Assembly (NCBI RefSeq): GCF_018987235.1
Contig: NZ_CP072197.1
Location: forward strand, 2,175,090 to 2,239,089
Reading direction: 5' to 3'
Origin: Lactobacillus crispatus
GTDB lineage: Bacteria > Bacillota > Bacilli > Lactobacillales > Lactobacillaceae
DNA length: 64,000 bases
The notes below the pieces were generated by a model. It was not told the DNA's origin. It made no database searches and worked only from the letters and a program-made list of their open reading frames with translations. Below, piece by piece: positions 35,480-44,074 of the stretch (position 1 is the first letter of the stretch; each line of letters begins with the position of its first letter). The position numbers and the translations under genes are program-made.

Positions 35480-36790
35480 ATGAATTCTATCAGCAAGTTT
35501 TTTCATCTAAAAGAGAACAATACCTCTTTTAAAACAGAATTATTGGCTGGTCTTACTACTTTTGTAAGTATGTCATACATTCTGTTCGTTAACCCAAACG
35601 TCCTAGGTGCCAGCGGTATGGATAAAGGTGCTCTATTCACCGTTACTGCATTGTCGGCTGCCTTTACCTGTATCGTAATGGGGCTTATCGCTAACTACCC
35701 AATTGCTTCCGCACCAACTTTGGGCTTAAACGCCTTCTTTACCTATACTGTTTGTTTAGGCATGAAGGTTAAGTGGCAAACTGCTTTAGCAGCTGTTTTC
35801 GTTGCATCAATTCTGTTCATTTTGTTAACTGTCTTTAAGGTACGTGAAATGATCATTGATGCCATCCCTGCCGATATTAAATATGCTATTTCCGCAGGTA
35901 TCGGCTTATTCATCGCCTTTATCGGTTTGCAAGGTGGTAAGTTGATTCAAAACAGTGATTCTACCTTAGTTACTATTGGTAGTCTCAACAACCCTACTGT
36001 TTGGATCACTATCTTTGGTTTAATCATTACTATTTTCTTAATGATTGCCAGAGTTCCAGGTGCCATCTTCATCGGAATGATCGCCGCTGCTGTTTTTGGC
36101 ATAGTGACTGGTCAAATTCCCATGCCTAAAGGCGTTATCTCTTCAGTTCCAAGCATTGCTCCAACTTTTGGTCAAGCAGTCTTCCATATTGGCGATATTA
36201 ATACCGTTCAAATGTGGATCGTTGTCTTTACATTCTTACTTGTTACTTTCTTTGATACCACTGGTACCTTAATTGGTTTGGTTCAACAAGCAGGTCTGAT
36301 GAAGGACAACAAGATGCCACGTGCTGGTGAAGCTCTAGCAGCTGATTCCAGTGGTATGTTGGTCGGTTCTGTTCTTGGTACCTCACCTGTCGGTGCCTTC
36401 GTTGAATCAAGTTCTGGTATCGCTGTTGGTGGTCGTACCGGTTTAACTGCCGTTTGGGTTGGTATTTTCTTCCTTATTTCAACTATCTTCAGTCCAATTT
36501 TGAGTGTTTTCACTACCCAAGTTACAGCACCCGCTTTAATTATTGTTGGGGTATTAATGGCCGAAAACTTGGCACACGTTCACTGGACTAATCTTGAAAT
36601 TGCCATCCCATGTTTCTTAATCGCATTGGGAATGCCTCTTACATACTCTATTTCAGACGGACTTGGCTGGGGTTTGATTGTCTACCCTGTATCAATGATC
36701 GCAGCCAAGCGTTTCAAAGAAATCACGCCAATGATGTGGATTTTGTTTATTGTTTTCGTAATCTACTTCGTTGTGCTGAATGTAAAATAA
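35480..36790 (+). CDS. NCS2-family purine permease, paralogue 2
   Basis: A 436-aa AzgA-like nucleobase permease, similar over its full length to the copies at 30146 and 41868: LLAGLTTFVSMSYILFVNP, TLGLNAFFTYTVCLG, TFFDTTGTLIGLVQQAG, SPVGAFVESSSGIAVGGRTG. The polytopic membrane topology (12-14 segments) is intact and all presumed substrate residues are retained, so it should be functional. TATGGAGGAA precedes the ATG. Divergent from the MerR-type gene. Confidence 0.9.
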   Translation: MNSISKFFHLKENNTSFKTELLAGLTTFVSMSYILFVNPNVLGASGMDKGALFTVTALSAAFTCIVMGLIANYPIASAPTLGLNAFFTYTVCLGMKVKWQTALAAVFVASILFILLTVFKVREMIIDAIPADIKYAISAGIGLFIAFIGLQGGKLIQNSDSTLVTIGSLNNPTVWITIFGLIITIFLMIARVPGAIFIGMIAAAVFGIVTGQIPMPKGVISSVPSIAPTFGQAVFHIGDINTVQMWIVVFTFLLVTFFDTTGTLIGLVQQAGLMKDNKMPRAGEALAADSSGMLVGSVLGTSPVGAFVESSSGIAVGGRTGLTAVWVGIFFLISTIFSPILSVFTTQVTAPALIIVGVLMAENLAHVHWTNLEIAIPCFLIALGMPLTYSISDGLGWGLIVYPVSMIAAKRFKEITPMMWILFIVFVIYFVVLNVK

Positions 36791-36840
36791 TTCTATCTTA
36801 TAAACCCTATCTTACTTTTACATTAATAGATACCCCCATC

Positions 36841-36871
36841 TAACCAAGTAGCATGTCTACTTGGTTTTTAT
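36841..36871 (+). terminator. Terminator of NCS2 paralogue 2
   Basis: ACCAAGTAG pairs with CTACTTGGT over a short loop, followed by TTTTTATT. Confidence 0.8.
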
Positions 36872-36902
36872 TCTAAAAAGATGTCTGTTAATAGTATGGA
36901 TG

Positions 36903-36932
36903 ATGACAGCAGATTCTATTAGATGATATAAT
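36903..36932 (+). promoter_or_regulatory. Promoter of the toxin-antitoxin pair
   Basis: ATGACA (36903-36908) and TATAAT (36927-36932) are separated by 18 bp and lie 25 bp before the antitoxin start. Confidence 0.6.
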
Positions 36933-36956
36933 AATCAAAGAAAGGCTGTGACTAAA

Positions 36957-37223
36957 ATGAAATCATATAAAAAAATTCAAGCTAATGTTGACTCCTCACT
37001 AGCACTTCAAGCAGAAGGAATTTTTCAAGATATAGGGCTCAATACCACTACCGCAATAAATGTGTTCTTAAAGAAAGTTGTGGCAACTGGTGGTATCCCA
37101 TTTGAATTAAAAGAAACTCCTGAACAAAAAGCCTCAAGAGAATTAATTCAAAGCATCTCAAAAATCCCCCACAAAGAAGCTAAAACCAAAAAAGAAATTG
37201 AGGATTGGCTAGATGAGGACTAA
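36957..37223 (+). CDS. RelB/DinJ-family antitoxin
   Basis: An 88-aa protein with the ribbon-helix-helix layout of RelB/DinJ antitoxins: IQANVDSSLALQAEGIFQDI then GLNTTTAINVFLKKVVATGG then IPFE, and a charged C-terminal tail that would bind the toxin. The ATG at 36957 is favoured over a GTG at 36948, which is only two bases from the AAAGG site. It overlaps the next gene by 11 bp, as is usual for type II pairs, and probably autoregulates its promoter. Confidence 0.85.
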   Translation: MKSYKKIQANVDSSLALQAEGIFQDIGLNTTTAINVFLKKVVATGGIPFELKETPEQKASRELIQSISKIPHKEAKTKKEIEDWLDED

Positions 37224-37545
37224 TGATATTGTAGATATTTATGTTGCTTACATTGATAAGCCTGGAGGAAAAAATAGGCCTGTATTAATAATTAAATTAC
37301 TAAACAGTAAAGCTTGGCTGCTAAAAATCACTTCAAAATATAAAGAAAAAAGTGAAAATATCCGAAAGCATTACTTTCCCATTTTTGACTGGAAAAAATA
37401 TAATTTAGATAAACCATCATACATTGATACTAAAAATTATTTAATAGTTAATATTAGTGATTTAAATATCGAAAAATACCGAGGCCATTTCTCAATAGCA
37501 GATTTACGCAAATTAAAAGATTTTATTGACGAAAATTCAAACTAA
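37213..37545 (+). CDS. MazF/PemK-like toxin of a type II pair
   Basis: A 110-aa protein, MRTNDIVDIYVAYIDKPGGK at the start, then RPVLIIKL and a KITSK segment. The G-x-x-RPVLII pattern and the later LIVNISDLN strand resemble the MazF/PemK SH3-like ribonuclease fold rather than RelE/YafQ, although the preceding antitoxin is of DinJ type. Catalytic residues cannot be fixed with certainty. It starts inside the antitoxin gene (11-bp overlap). Such toxins cleave mRNA and arrest growth. Confidence 0.68.
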   Translation: MRTNDIVDIYVAYIDKPGGKNRPVLIIKLLNSKAWLLKITSKYKEKSENIRKHYFPIFDWKKYNLDKPSYIDTKNYLIVNISDLNIEKYRGHFSIADLRKLKDFIDENSN

Positions 37546-37571
37546 GAATTAAGCTATATGTTTTAGTTCCT

Positions 37572-37605
37572 AAACACAATCTCAAATATGAGATTGTGTT
37601 TTTAT
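37572..37605 (+). terminator. Terminator of the toxin-antitoxin pair
   Basis: AACACAATCTCA pairs perfectly with TGAGATTGTGTT over a four-base loop, followed by a T-run. Confidence 0.85.
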
Positions 37606-37727
37606 TTATCCAAATGGCATCTTTTGATAATCATTTGACGCCTTATGATGTTCGGATTCTTCTAAATTGCCGCTATACTATTTTCAACAAATCGAGTTAT
37701 GAAAGATTTATTTAGGAGGAATTCATT

Positions 37728-38493
37728 ATGACAACTCAAGAAGGAAAAACTGCTTTAATTACTGGTTCATACGGTGGGCTTGGTACCCAATTCGTTAACA
37801 TTCATGCTTCACACGGGGGTGACCTAATCCTAGTTGGTCGCAATGCTAAGAAATTAGCCGATCAACAAAAAGAAGCCCGTAGAAAGTACAACGTAACGGC
37901 ACATATTATCGATGTTGATCTCTCACAACCAGATGCTGCGCAAAAGATCTATGATACTTGCAAAAAGAACGGTTGGACTATTGACTACTTAATCAACAAT
38001 GCTGGCTTTGGTGGTCAAGGCGAATTCATTAAAAGAAGTATGGAACAAGACATGTCCATGATCGCCGTTAACATTGAAACGCCTACTCGTTTAACTAAAT
38101 TATTTTTACCTGACTTCGTAAAACGCGGCCGTTATGCCTGGCCCACTTCAAGCCGTTTACTACGCTACTAAAGCATACGTTACAAGCTGGTCAAATGCGT
38201 TATGGCGTGAAGTACAAGGCACAGGCGTTACGGTAAGCTGCTTAATGCCTGGCGCTATGCAAACCGGTTTTATCAATCGTGGTGATTTGAGTTCAACTCA
38301 ATTATTCGCCCATGCGGTTAGTCCAGAAGGTGTTGCAAAAGCTGGGTATGAAGGAATGATTGAAGGCAAGCTTAACATTACCGCTGGTTTAACTGCAGCC
38401 CAAAAACCATTCATGAAATTAGCACCAATGTTACCTAAGAAGATGCTCATGAACAATGTTTATAAGATGCAAGAACAAGGTAGTAGAAAGTAA
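37728..38493 (+). pseudogene. Short-chain dehydrogenase/reductase, broken by deletion
   Basis: The first frame (37728 to about 38125) has the Rossmann start ALITGSYGGLGTQF and the NNAG motif (LINNAGFGG). After FLPDFVKRG the frame runs into an unrelated tail ending at 38171. The C-terminal part follows in another frame from about 38134 with the catalytic YYATK (Tyr and Lys) and ends at 38493. The segment usually between them, about 12-14 residues carrying the strand and catalytic Ser (VxNxSS), is missing. A deletion of roughly 40 bp near 38130 is the simplest explanation. The GGAGG site is intact, but no active enzyme can be made. Confidence 0.82.
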
Positions 38494-38534
38494 TCAACTT
38501 ATCTTATAATATGGATCAAAAGGATGGTATTTGA

Positions 38535-39521
38535 ATGAATCACTTTATTTTAGATGGTCGCTATGAAGACCTACTCTCTCATTATAAATTTAACGTTGAA
38601 GAAGCACTTAAAAAAGCCAATATTCCTGAAGATTGTTTCAAAAAACTCCATCCTTCAATGAGTGAACAACAATACTACAATTTTATGGCGGCTATTGGTG
38701 ATCAGATTAGTGATCCATTCACTCCAATTGAAATTGCAACTACAAATCCAATTGAATCTTTCTCCCCACCAATTTTTGCGGCATATAGTAGCCGTAACGG
38801 AGATATTTTTATCAAGCGTCTAGCCAAATATAAAAAGCTGATTGGCCCATTATCTTTTAAAATTGATGAGGATAGCAAGCAGCTCTCTATTACCCTAACT
38901 CCAAGTAATCAGCAATATTCCCTACCCTCTTTTCTAGTTTTATCAGAATTTGCATTTTTAGTGGGACTTTTGCGCAAGACGACCAAAGAAGCTATTTCCC
39001 CGCTGAAGATCACAATGACATCCCCCGTCAATGATGAGCAGGTCATTAACTTCTTTGGCTGCAAAATCGAATCGGGTAAAAGCAACACCATCACTTTTGC
39101 CAAAAAAGACTTGCAGGTCAATTTTATTAGTTATAACTAAGCAATGTGGGATTATTTCAAGCCTGAATTAACTAAACGCTTATCTGAATTATCCGTTGAT
39201 GATTCAACTAGTGCTAGAGTACGTAGCATATTGACCGAATTACTCCCTAGTGGTAAATTTACAATTGACGATGTAGCTAAAAAGTTAGGTTATTCTAAAC
39301 AGACTTTACAGAGAAAGTTGAGTAGCGAAAACACTACTTTTCAAAAACAACTGAACTCCACCCGAGAAGTTTTAGCGCTAAATTATTTACAAAACACCGA
39401 TATGACAACTAGCGATATTGCTTACCTTCTAGGCTATCAGGAATTTAATTCGTTCTTACGTGCCTTCAGCATCTGGAAAGGCATGAGCATTAGCGAATAT
39501 CGTGAAAAAATGAATAAATAA
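38535..39521 (+). pseudogene. AraC-family regulator interrupted by a nonsense codon
   Basis: Two pieces in the same frame are separated by a TAA at 39138-39140: an N-terminal 201-aa domain (from MNHFILDGRYEDLLSHYKFN) and a C-terminal AraC DNA-binding domain with two helix-turn-helices (FTIDDVAKKLGYSKQTLQRK and TTSDIAYLLGYQEFNSFLRA). The reading frame continues directly through the stop to AMWDYFKPELTKRL, so one base change, for instance CAA to TAA, explains the break. Total length with the stop reversed is 328 aa, the size of OruR/ArgR-type AraC regulators. It lies 41 bp after the SDR pseudogene and probably controlled it; both have decayed. Confidence 0.85.
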
Positions 39522-39550
39522 TAAAAAGCAGATATACTTTCTGTTTTTTT

Positions 39551-39691
39551 ACTTTATAAAGGAAATAATATAAAATTTTTGCTATAATTTACTTTATAAA
39601 GGAAATAATATAAAATTTTTGCTATAATTTACTTTATAAAGGAAATAATATAAAAATTGCTAAAGATTTACTTTATGAAGGAAATAATATG
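39551..39691 (+). repeat. Tandem 40-bp repeats carrying -10 and RBS elements
   Basis: Three head-to-tail units (39551-39590, 39591-39630 identical; 39631-39669 degenerate) and a fourth partial one (39670-39691) that ends in the start codon of the ATPase gene. Each unit begins ACTTTATAAAGGAAATAATA, with an AAGGA ribosome-binding-like core, and units 1 and 2 end with TTGCTATAATTT, an extended -10. In the fourth unit the same position reads AATATG, giving the ATG. The repeat thus copies a promoter-plus-leader module. Confidence 0.9.
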
Positions 39692-40903
39692 CAGTTAAAT
39701 TTAATTAACCGCCCACAGTATTTAAATCAATTACTTCAATTTCAAAATACAGAATTCATCAAAGTACTGACGGGAGTACGAAGATCAGGCAAATCTTATA
39801 TTTTAATGCTTTATCGTGAATATTTACTCAAACACAACATAAATGAACATCAAATCATTTATATTTCTTTTGAAGACTTTGATAATATAGATCTTTATGA
39901 ACCTAAAAAGCTTTATTCATACTTAAAAGAACGAATTATTAGTGACCAAAGAATGTACATTCTACTTGATGAAATCCAATATGTATCAGATTGGCAAAAA
40001 GTAGTAAATAGCCTTCGACTTAATCCTCTACTTGATATCACAATTACTGGCAGTAATTCCAATCTATTAAGTGGAGAATTAGCAACCTTACTATCAGGAA
40101 GATATGTAGAAATACATGTTTATCCTCTTTCTTTTAAAGAAATGCTAGATTTTAAACATATTTCTGAACCATCAGAGCGTCAGATTGATAACTTATATGA
40201 TGAATACATTAAATATGGTGGTTTCCCCGCGGTAGTGTTAGCAAAAGAAGAATTAAAACAAACTATTCTTTCTGGAATTTACAATACCATTATTGTCAAT
40301 GATATCGGCTACAAAAATGGATTAAGAGAACCAGAATTAGTTGCATTAGTAGCTAAATATCTAGCAGATTCGATTGGTCAATTAATTAATCCGAACAAGA
40401 TTGTAAATACACTAAAATCAGCAAATTTTGATATCTCTTATAACGCTGTGCAGCGTTACCTTAAATATTTTGAAGAAGCATATCTTTTTTATAAATCTAG
40501 TCGTTATGATATTAGAGGGAGAAAGATTCTTTCTACTCAAGGTAAGTATTACATTGTAGATACTGGTTTGCGTACCCAAGCTTTAGGAGAAAGAAATAAT
40601 GACCGCGGTAGTGTTTTAGAAAATATAGTTTATGTCGAATTACTTCGCCGGGGCTACACAGTTCAAATTGGTAAATTAGATAATAAAGAAATTGATTTCA
40701 TCGTTTCCAAGGTAAATGATAAACAATATATTCAAGTAACCTACCAGCTTCCAGAAAATTCTACTAGAGAAACTGATAATTTACTTCAAATTCCAAATAA
40801 CTACAAAAAAATAGTCATCACTGGCCGATATGAAAATGAAGAAATGATTTCCGGTATTCCAATAATCAATATTAAAGATTGGTTATTAAGCTCTAAAAAC
40901 TGA
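39689..40903 (+). CDS. AAA+ ATPase with C-terminal DUF4143 domain
   Basis: A 404-aa protein of the widespread ATP-binding/DUF4143 family: Walker A GVRRSGKSY (about residues 29-37), Walker B MYILLDEIQYV (about 91-101), sensor ITGSNSNLLSGE (about 124), and a C-terminal nuclease-like domain with the pattern GSVLENIVYVELLRRGY, then EIDFIV and a YIQVTY strand (Glu, Asp-Glu, Gln as in PD-(D/E)XK folds). The biological role of these proteins is not settled. The gene starts at the end of the 40-bp repeat array with GAAGGAA as its site. A remnant of a relative is at 31516. Confidence 0.85.
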   Translation: MQLNLINRPQYLNQLLQFQNTEFIKVLTGVRRSGKSYILMLYREYLLKHNINEHQIIYISFEDFDNIDLYEPKKLYSYLKERIISDQRMYILLDEIQYVSDWQKVVNSLRLNPLLDITITGSNSNLLSGELATLLSGRYVEIHVYPLSFKEMLDFKHISEPSERQIDNLYDEYIKYGGFPAVVLAKEELKQTILSGIYNTIIVNDIGYKNGLREPELVALVAKYLADSIGQLINPNKIVNTLKSANFDISYNAVQRYLKYFEEAYLFYKSSRYDIRGRKILSTQGKYYIVDTGLRTQALGERNNDRGSVLENIVYVELLRRGYTVQIGKLDNKEIDFIVSKVNDKQYIQVTYQLPENSTRETDNLLQIPNNYKKIVITGRYENEEMISGIPIINIKDWLLSSKN

Positions 40904-40905
40904 TC

Positions 40906-40942
40906 AAAATAGGATCGACTAACTCATGTCGATCCTATTTTT
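40906..40942. terminator. Bidirectional terminator, ATPase and HAD genes
   Basis: AAAATAGGATCGAC pairs perfectly with GTCGATCCTATTTT over an eight-base loop and lies between convergent genes. Confidence 0.88.
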
Positions 40943-41714
40943 AAATTAAATTATGTTTTTTACAATAAGTAAAAATTCCGTCATCTTGCACGCTGCCACA
41001 GATGTCATCAGCAATTTCCTTCACATCGTCTGTTGCGTTCCCCATTGCAACGCCGTGACCAACAGTCTTTAACATTTCAATATCGTTGCCGCCATCACCA
41101 AAGGCTATTGCTTCGCTCACAGGGATTTGATAATAATCTAACACTTTTTCAATTGCTACACCCTTACTACCAGTAGCTGGAATAATATCTGCTGCTCTAT
41201 CCCACCAAGCTGTTACCTTAGCATTTTGCGTATTAGCTACAAGTCTGTCATAATCTTTTTCACGACAGCCTACCATTATTTGATAAACCGTATCCTGATC
41301 GACAACCACATCAAAATCTGGCGCCACTTTCAAATCCGTTCCACCAATAGCAAAGTATTCCTTTAAATCCTCATCAACACCATTAGCTGCAATCCGTGTT
41401 TTGGTAGCTACAGCTAACGGCCGATTTATTTTCTGAGCATTTTGAATCATCTGCAAGACATCTCCTTGCCTTAACGGATTATCAAAAACAATGTCTTGAT
41501 CGTTATAGCAGTAAGAACCATTAAAAGTTAAATATGCATCAAAATCTACACCCAACTTAGGCAGTTGCACTGGTGGTCTGCCTGATGCAATACAAATCAT
41601 AATGCCGTTGTCTTGTAAAGCATGCAGTGTCTCTAGCATTTTAGGTGTAATTGATTTTTTCTTTTCAATTAAAGTACCATCTATATCAAAAAATATTATC
41701 TTAGGTTTGCTCAT
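40941..41714 (-). CDS. Cof-type HAD-superfamily phosphatase, copy 2
   Basis: A 257-aa HAD hydrolase: motif I FFDIDGTLIEKK (nucleophile Asp-9), motif II CIASGRPPVQ (about 41), motif III Lys near 186, motif IV IAFGDGGNDIEML (about 207). The C2 cap lies between motifs II and III. It is related to, but clearly different from, the copy at 29117. Substrate not predictable. It is divergent from NCS2 paralogue 3, with a Noc-box-like palindrome in the gap. Confidence 0.88.
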   Translation of the reverse strand: MSKPKIIFFDIDGTLIEKKKSITPKMLETLHALQDNGIMICIASGRPPVQLPKLGVDFDAYLTFNGSYCYNDQDIVFDNPLRQGDVLQMIQNAQKINRPLAVATKTRIAANGVDEDLKEYFAIGGTDLKVAPDFDVVVDQDTVYQIMVGCREKDYDRLVANTQNAKVTAWWDRAADIIPATGSKGVAIEKVLDYYQIPVSEAIAFGDGGNDIEMLKTVGHGVAMGNATDDVKEIADDICGSVQDDGIFTYCKKHNLI

Positions 41715-41763
41715 TATTTTTACCTTCTAAAGAATTTTCTACTAATTATTATACTTTAACCGA

Positions 41764-41779
41764 TATTTCCCAGGAAATA
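41764..41779. promoter_or_regulatory. Noc-box-like palindrome (15/16)
   Basis: TATTTCCCAGGAAATA differs from TATTTCCCGGGAAATA by one central base. It is intergenic, between the divergent HAD and NCS2 genes; the symmetry continues one further base on each side. Confidence 0.6.
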
Positions 41780-41867
41780 TTAAAATTGAGCTCTCTTCCT
41801 CAACATCTGTGCTAAACTAGATACAATTAGTTTCTTTAAAAGTTAATAGTTACGGAGGAATTTTTAA

Positions 41868-43178
41868 ATGCAGACATTGGAAAAAGTCTTTCATTTACAA
41901 GATGCTCATACCACTGTTAAACGTGAGTTAATCGCTGCTTTAACCACTTTTGTCAGTCTCTCCTACATCTTATTCGTTAACCCAAACATTTTGCACGCAG
42001 CTGGTATCCCTAAAGGTGCCGCTTTTACTGTAACAGCTCTTGCCACAGCAGTTGGGTGTTTTTTAATGGGTTTTATTGCTAATTATCCGATTGCCTTAGC
42101 TCCAACCTTAGGTAGCGGTGCCTTTTTCGCTTATAACGTATGTGTTGGGATGCATATTTCTTGGGAAACAGCTTTGGCTGCAGTCCTTGTTGCTTCAGTT
42201 TTATTCATTTTAATTACTGTCTTTAAATTACGCGAATTAGTGGTTAATGCCATTCCACAAGATATGAAGTATGCTATTTCAGCAGGAATTGGGTTATTCA
42301 TCGCTTTTATCGGTTTAAAAAATGGTCAATTAATTGTTAACAGTGACTCAACCTTAGTTACTTTAGGAAAATTTAGCACCCCAGCAGTTTGGATCACATT
42401 ATTTGGCTTAATTTTGACTGTTGTATTAATGGCATTAAACGTGCCTGGTTCTATCTTTATTGGAATGATTGTTACTGCCATCTTCGGTATGATCATTGGT
42501 CAAATTCCATTACCACATAACATCGTTTCTGGTGCCCCAAGTATTGCACCAACCTTCGGCCAAGCTGTCTTCCATATTAAAGACATTAATACCGCTCAAC
42601 TTTGGATGGTTGTACTAACTTTCCTGCTGGTTACTTTCTTTGATACTGCTGGTACTTTGATTGGCATGACTGAACAAGCTGGCATGGTTGATAAAAACGG
42701 TAAGATTCCACGGATCGGTCGTGCCTTTTTAGCTGACTCTACTGCCATGGTTGAAGGTGCAGTCTTTGGTACTGCCCCACTTGGTACTTCTGTCGAATCA
42801 AGTGCCGGAATTGCCATGGGTGGTCGTACTGGTTTGACTGCTATCTTTGTTGGTATTTTCTTCATTATCAGTATGATTTTCAGCCCATTGTTACAAGTAA
42901 TTCCAACTACTGTAACGGCTCCTGCTTTAATTATCGTTGGTGTACTGATGGCCAGCAACTTAAAGAAAATCGATTGGGAAAGGTTCGAAATTGCCTTTCC
43001 TGCTTTTCTTACCGTTGTAGGGATGCCACTGACTTACTCAATTTCAGATGGTTTGGCATTAGGCTTGATTGCCTACCCAATTACCATGATTGCTTCTAAG
43101 CGTTATAAGGAAGTTAGTCCAATGATGTATATCTTGTTTGTGGTGTTTGTCATCTTCTTCTTGGTGACGAATTTATAA
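41868..43178 (+). CDS. NCS2-family purine permease, paralogue 3
   Basis: A 436-aa AzgA-like permease, the most divergent of the three: IAALTTFVSLSYILFVNP at the start, TLGSGAFFAYNVCVG where the others have LGINAFF/LGLNAFF, and TAPLGTSVESSAGIAMGGRTG. The Asn-to-Gly/Ser and Pro-Val-Gly-Ala-Phe to Pro-Leu-Gly-Thr-Ser changes fall in regions predicted to line the transport path, so its substrate may differ (inference). ACGGAGGAA precedes the ATG. Confidence 0.9.
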   Translation: MQTLEKVFHLQDAHTTVKRELIAALTTFVSLSYILFVNPNILHAAGIPKGAAFTVTALATAVGCFLMGFIANYPIALAPTLGSGAFFAYNVCVGMHISWETALAAVLVASVLFILITVFKLRELVVNAIPQDMKYAISAGIGLFIAFIGLKNGQLIVNSDSTLVTLGKFSTPAVWITLFGLILTVVLMALNVPGSIFIGMIVTAIFGMIIGQIPLPHNIVSGAPSIAPTFGQAVFHIKDINTAQLWMVVLTFLLVTFFDTAGTLIGMTEQAGMVDKNGKIPRIGRAFLADSTAMVEGAVFGTAPLGTSVESSAGIAMGGRTGLTAIFVGIFFIISMIFSPLLQVIPTTVTAPALIIVGVLMASNLKKIDWERFEIAFPAFLTVVGMPLTYSISDGLALGLIAYPITMIASKRYKEVSPMMYILFVVFVIFFLVTNL

Positions 43179-43189
43179 CATGCTATTAC

Positions 43190-43220
43190 GACTCATTCTT
43201 TTAATTAAGAATGAGTTTTT
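43190..43220 (+). terminator. Terminator of NCS2 paralogue 3
   Basis: ACTCATTCTT pairs with AAGAATGAGT over a short AT loop, followed by TTTTTCT. Confidence 0.8.
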
Positions 43221-43241
43221 TCTTTATAATAAAATATAGGT

Positions 43242-43257
43242 AGTTTCACATGAAACA
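43242..43257 (+). promoter_or_regulatory. parS-like site (14/16)
   Basis: AGTTTCACATGAAACA contains the same GTTTCACATGAAAC core found at 16797 and 53998. It lies in a short intergenic gap and is not part of a terminator. Confidence 0.55.
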
Positions 43258-43277
43258 CACATACGAGAGGTATAATC

Positions 43278-43532
43278 ATGAAGTTAAACAAAAAAGCACT
43301 TTGGATCATCGGAACTTTAATATTATCTGCCATTACTGGTATATTTTTCTATGTCAATGGACACAGTACGTCTACCACCACTATCGGGGTTATCTTAGCG
43401 GGAATAACTTTATATTTTCTATTTCAGACTGGTCAATTGTATAAAAAGATCTGGATTAAGATCTTAGTTTATCTTATTGATGCAGTTTGGATTTTAATTG
43501 TGTTATTGATAATTAGCTTGTTTATTTACTGA
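43278..43532 (+). CDS. Small three-helix membrane protein, unknown
   Basis: An 84-aa protein with three hydrophobic segments (about 8-26, 33-51, 58-82) separated by short polar turns (NGHSTSTTT and TGQLYKKIW). The ATG follows GAGAGG at good spacing, and hydrophobicity is consistent throughout, supporting a real gene. No family recognised. It sits alone between NCS2 paralogue 3 and the copper operon. Confidence 0.65.
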   Translation: MKLNKKALWIIGTLILSAITGIFFYVNGHSTSTTTIGVILAGITLYFLFQTGQLYKKIWIKILVYLIDAVWILIVLLIISLFIY

Positions 43533-43577
43533 TTTCACAAAAACTTGCAAACTTATACATAATTTATTGCTTTAGTG

Positions 43578-43616
43578 TTTACAAACGTAAATTTAAGTAG
43601 TATAGTTACATATGTA
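43578..43616 (+). promoter_or_regulatory. Copper operon promoter with two cop boxes
   Basis: -35 TTTACA (43578-43583) and -10 TATAGT (43601-43606) are spaced 17 bp. A perfect cop box TACATATGTA (consensus TACANNTGTA) lies at 43607-43616 just after the -10, and an imperfect one, TACAAACGTA, at 43580-43589 overlaps the -35. This is the usual two-box arrangement for CopY repression. Confidence 0.85.
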
Positions 43617-43633
43617 AACGATAGGAGGAAAAA

Positions 43634-44074
43634 ATGGTTAAACTGCAAGAAAAAGAGAGCACAATTTCTGACAGTGAGTGGGAAATCATGCGAATTATCT
43701 GGACGATAGAACCCGTGAGCTCTACTAAAATAATTCAAGAACTTCAAGCTAAGAAAGATTGGTCTGAATCAACGATCAAAACCCTACTACGCCGTTTAGT
43801 TAATAAAAACTTATTGAATACTACTAAGGAAGGTCGTCATTTCGTTTACTCGGCTAAAGTTAATCAGGCGCAAGTAATGACTGAAGCAGCACAAGAATTG
43901 TTAGATCGGATGTGCAATATGCATAAAGGAGAGGTAATCTTGCAACTCCTAGCAGATTCTCCTATTTCTAAAAATGACTTAGCTAAAATGAAGCAGATCA
44001 TTGATCAAAAAGAAAAGACTGCCCCTGAAACAGTGCCATGCAACTGTTTACCAGGAAAAGAGCATCTGTGCTAA
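43634..44074 (+). CDS. copY: CopY/TcrY-family copper transport repressor
   Basis: A 146-aa repressor of the BlaI/CopY family. The winged helix lies in residues 1-75 (ISDSEWEIMRIIWTIEPVS, WSESTIKTLLRRLVNKNLL) and the C-terminal dimerisation part ends in a metal-binding tail, CNCLPGKEHLC. Classical CopY ends CxCxxxxCxC; here only three Cys are present with seven residues between the second and third, so copper/zinc exchange may be altered. It should repress the operon at the cop boxes directly upstream and be released by Cu(I). The GTG of the next gene lies inside its last codons. Confidence 0.9.
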   Translation: MVKLQEKESTISDSEWEIMRIIWTIEPVSSTKIIQELQAKKDWSESTIKTLLRRLVNKNLLNTTKEGRHFVYSAKVNQAQVMTEAAQELLDRMCNMHKGEVILQLLADSPISKNDLAKMKQIIDQKEKTAPETVPCNCLPGKEHLC

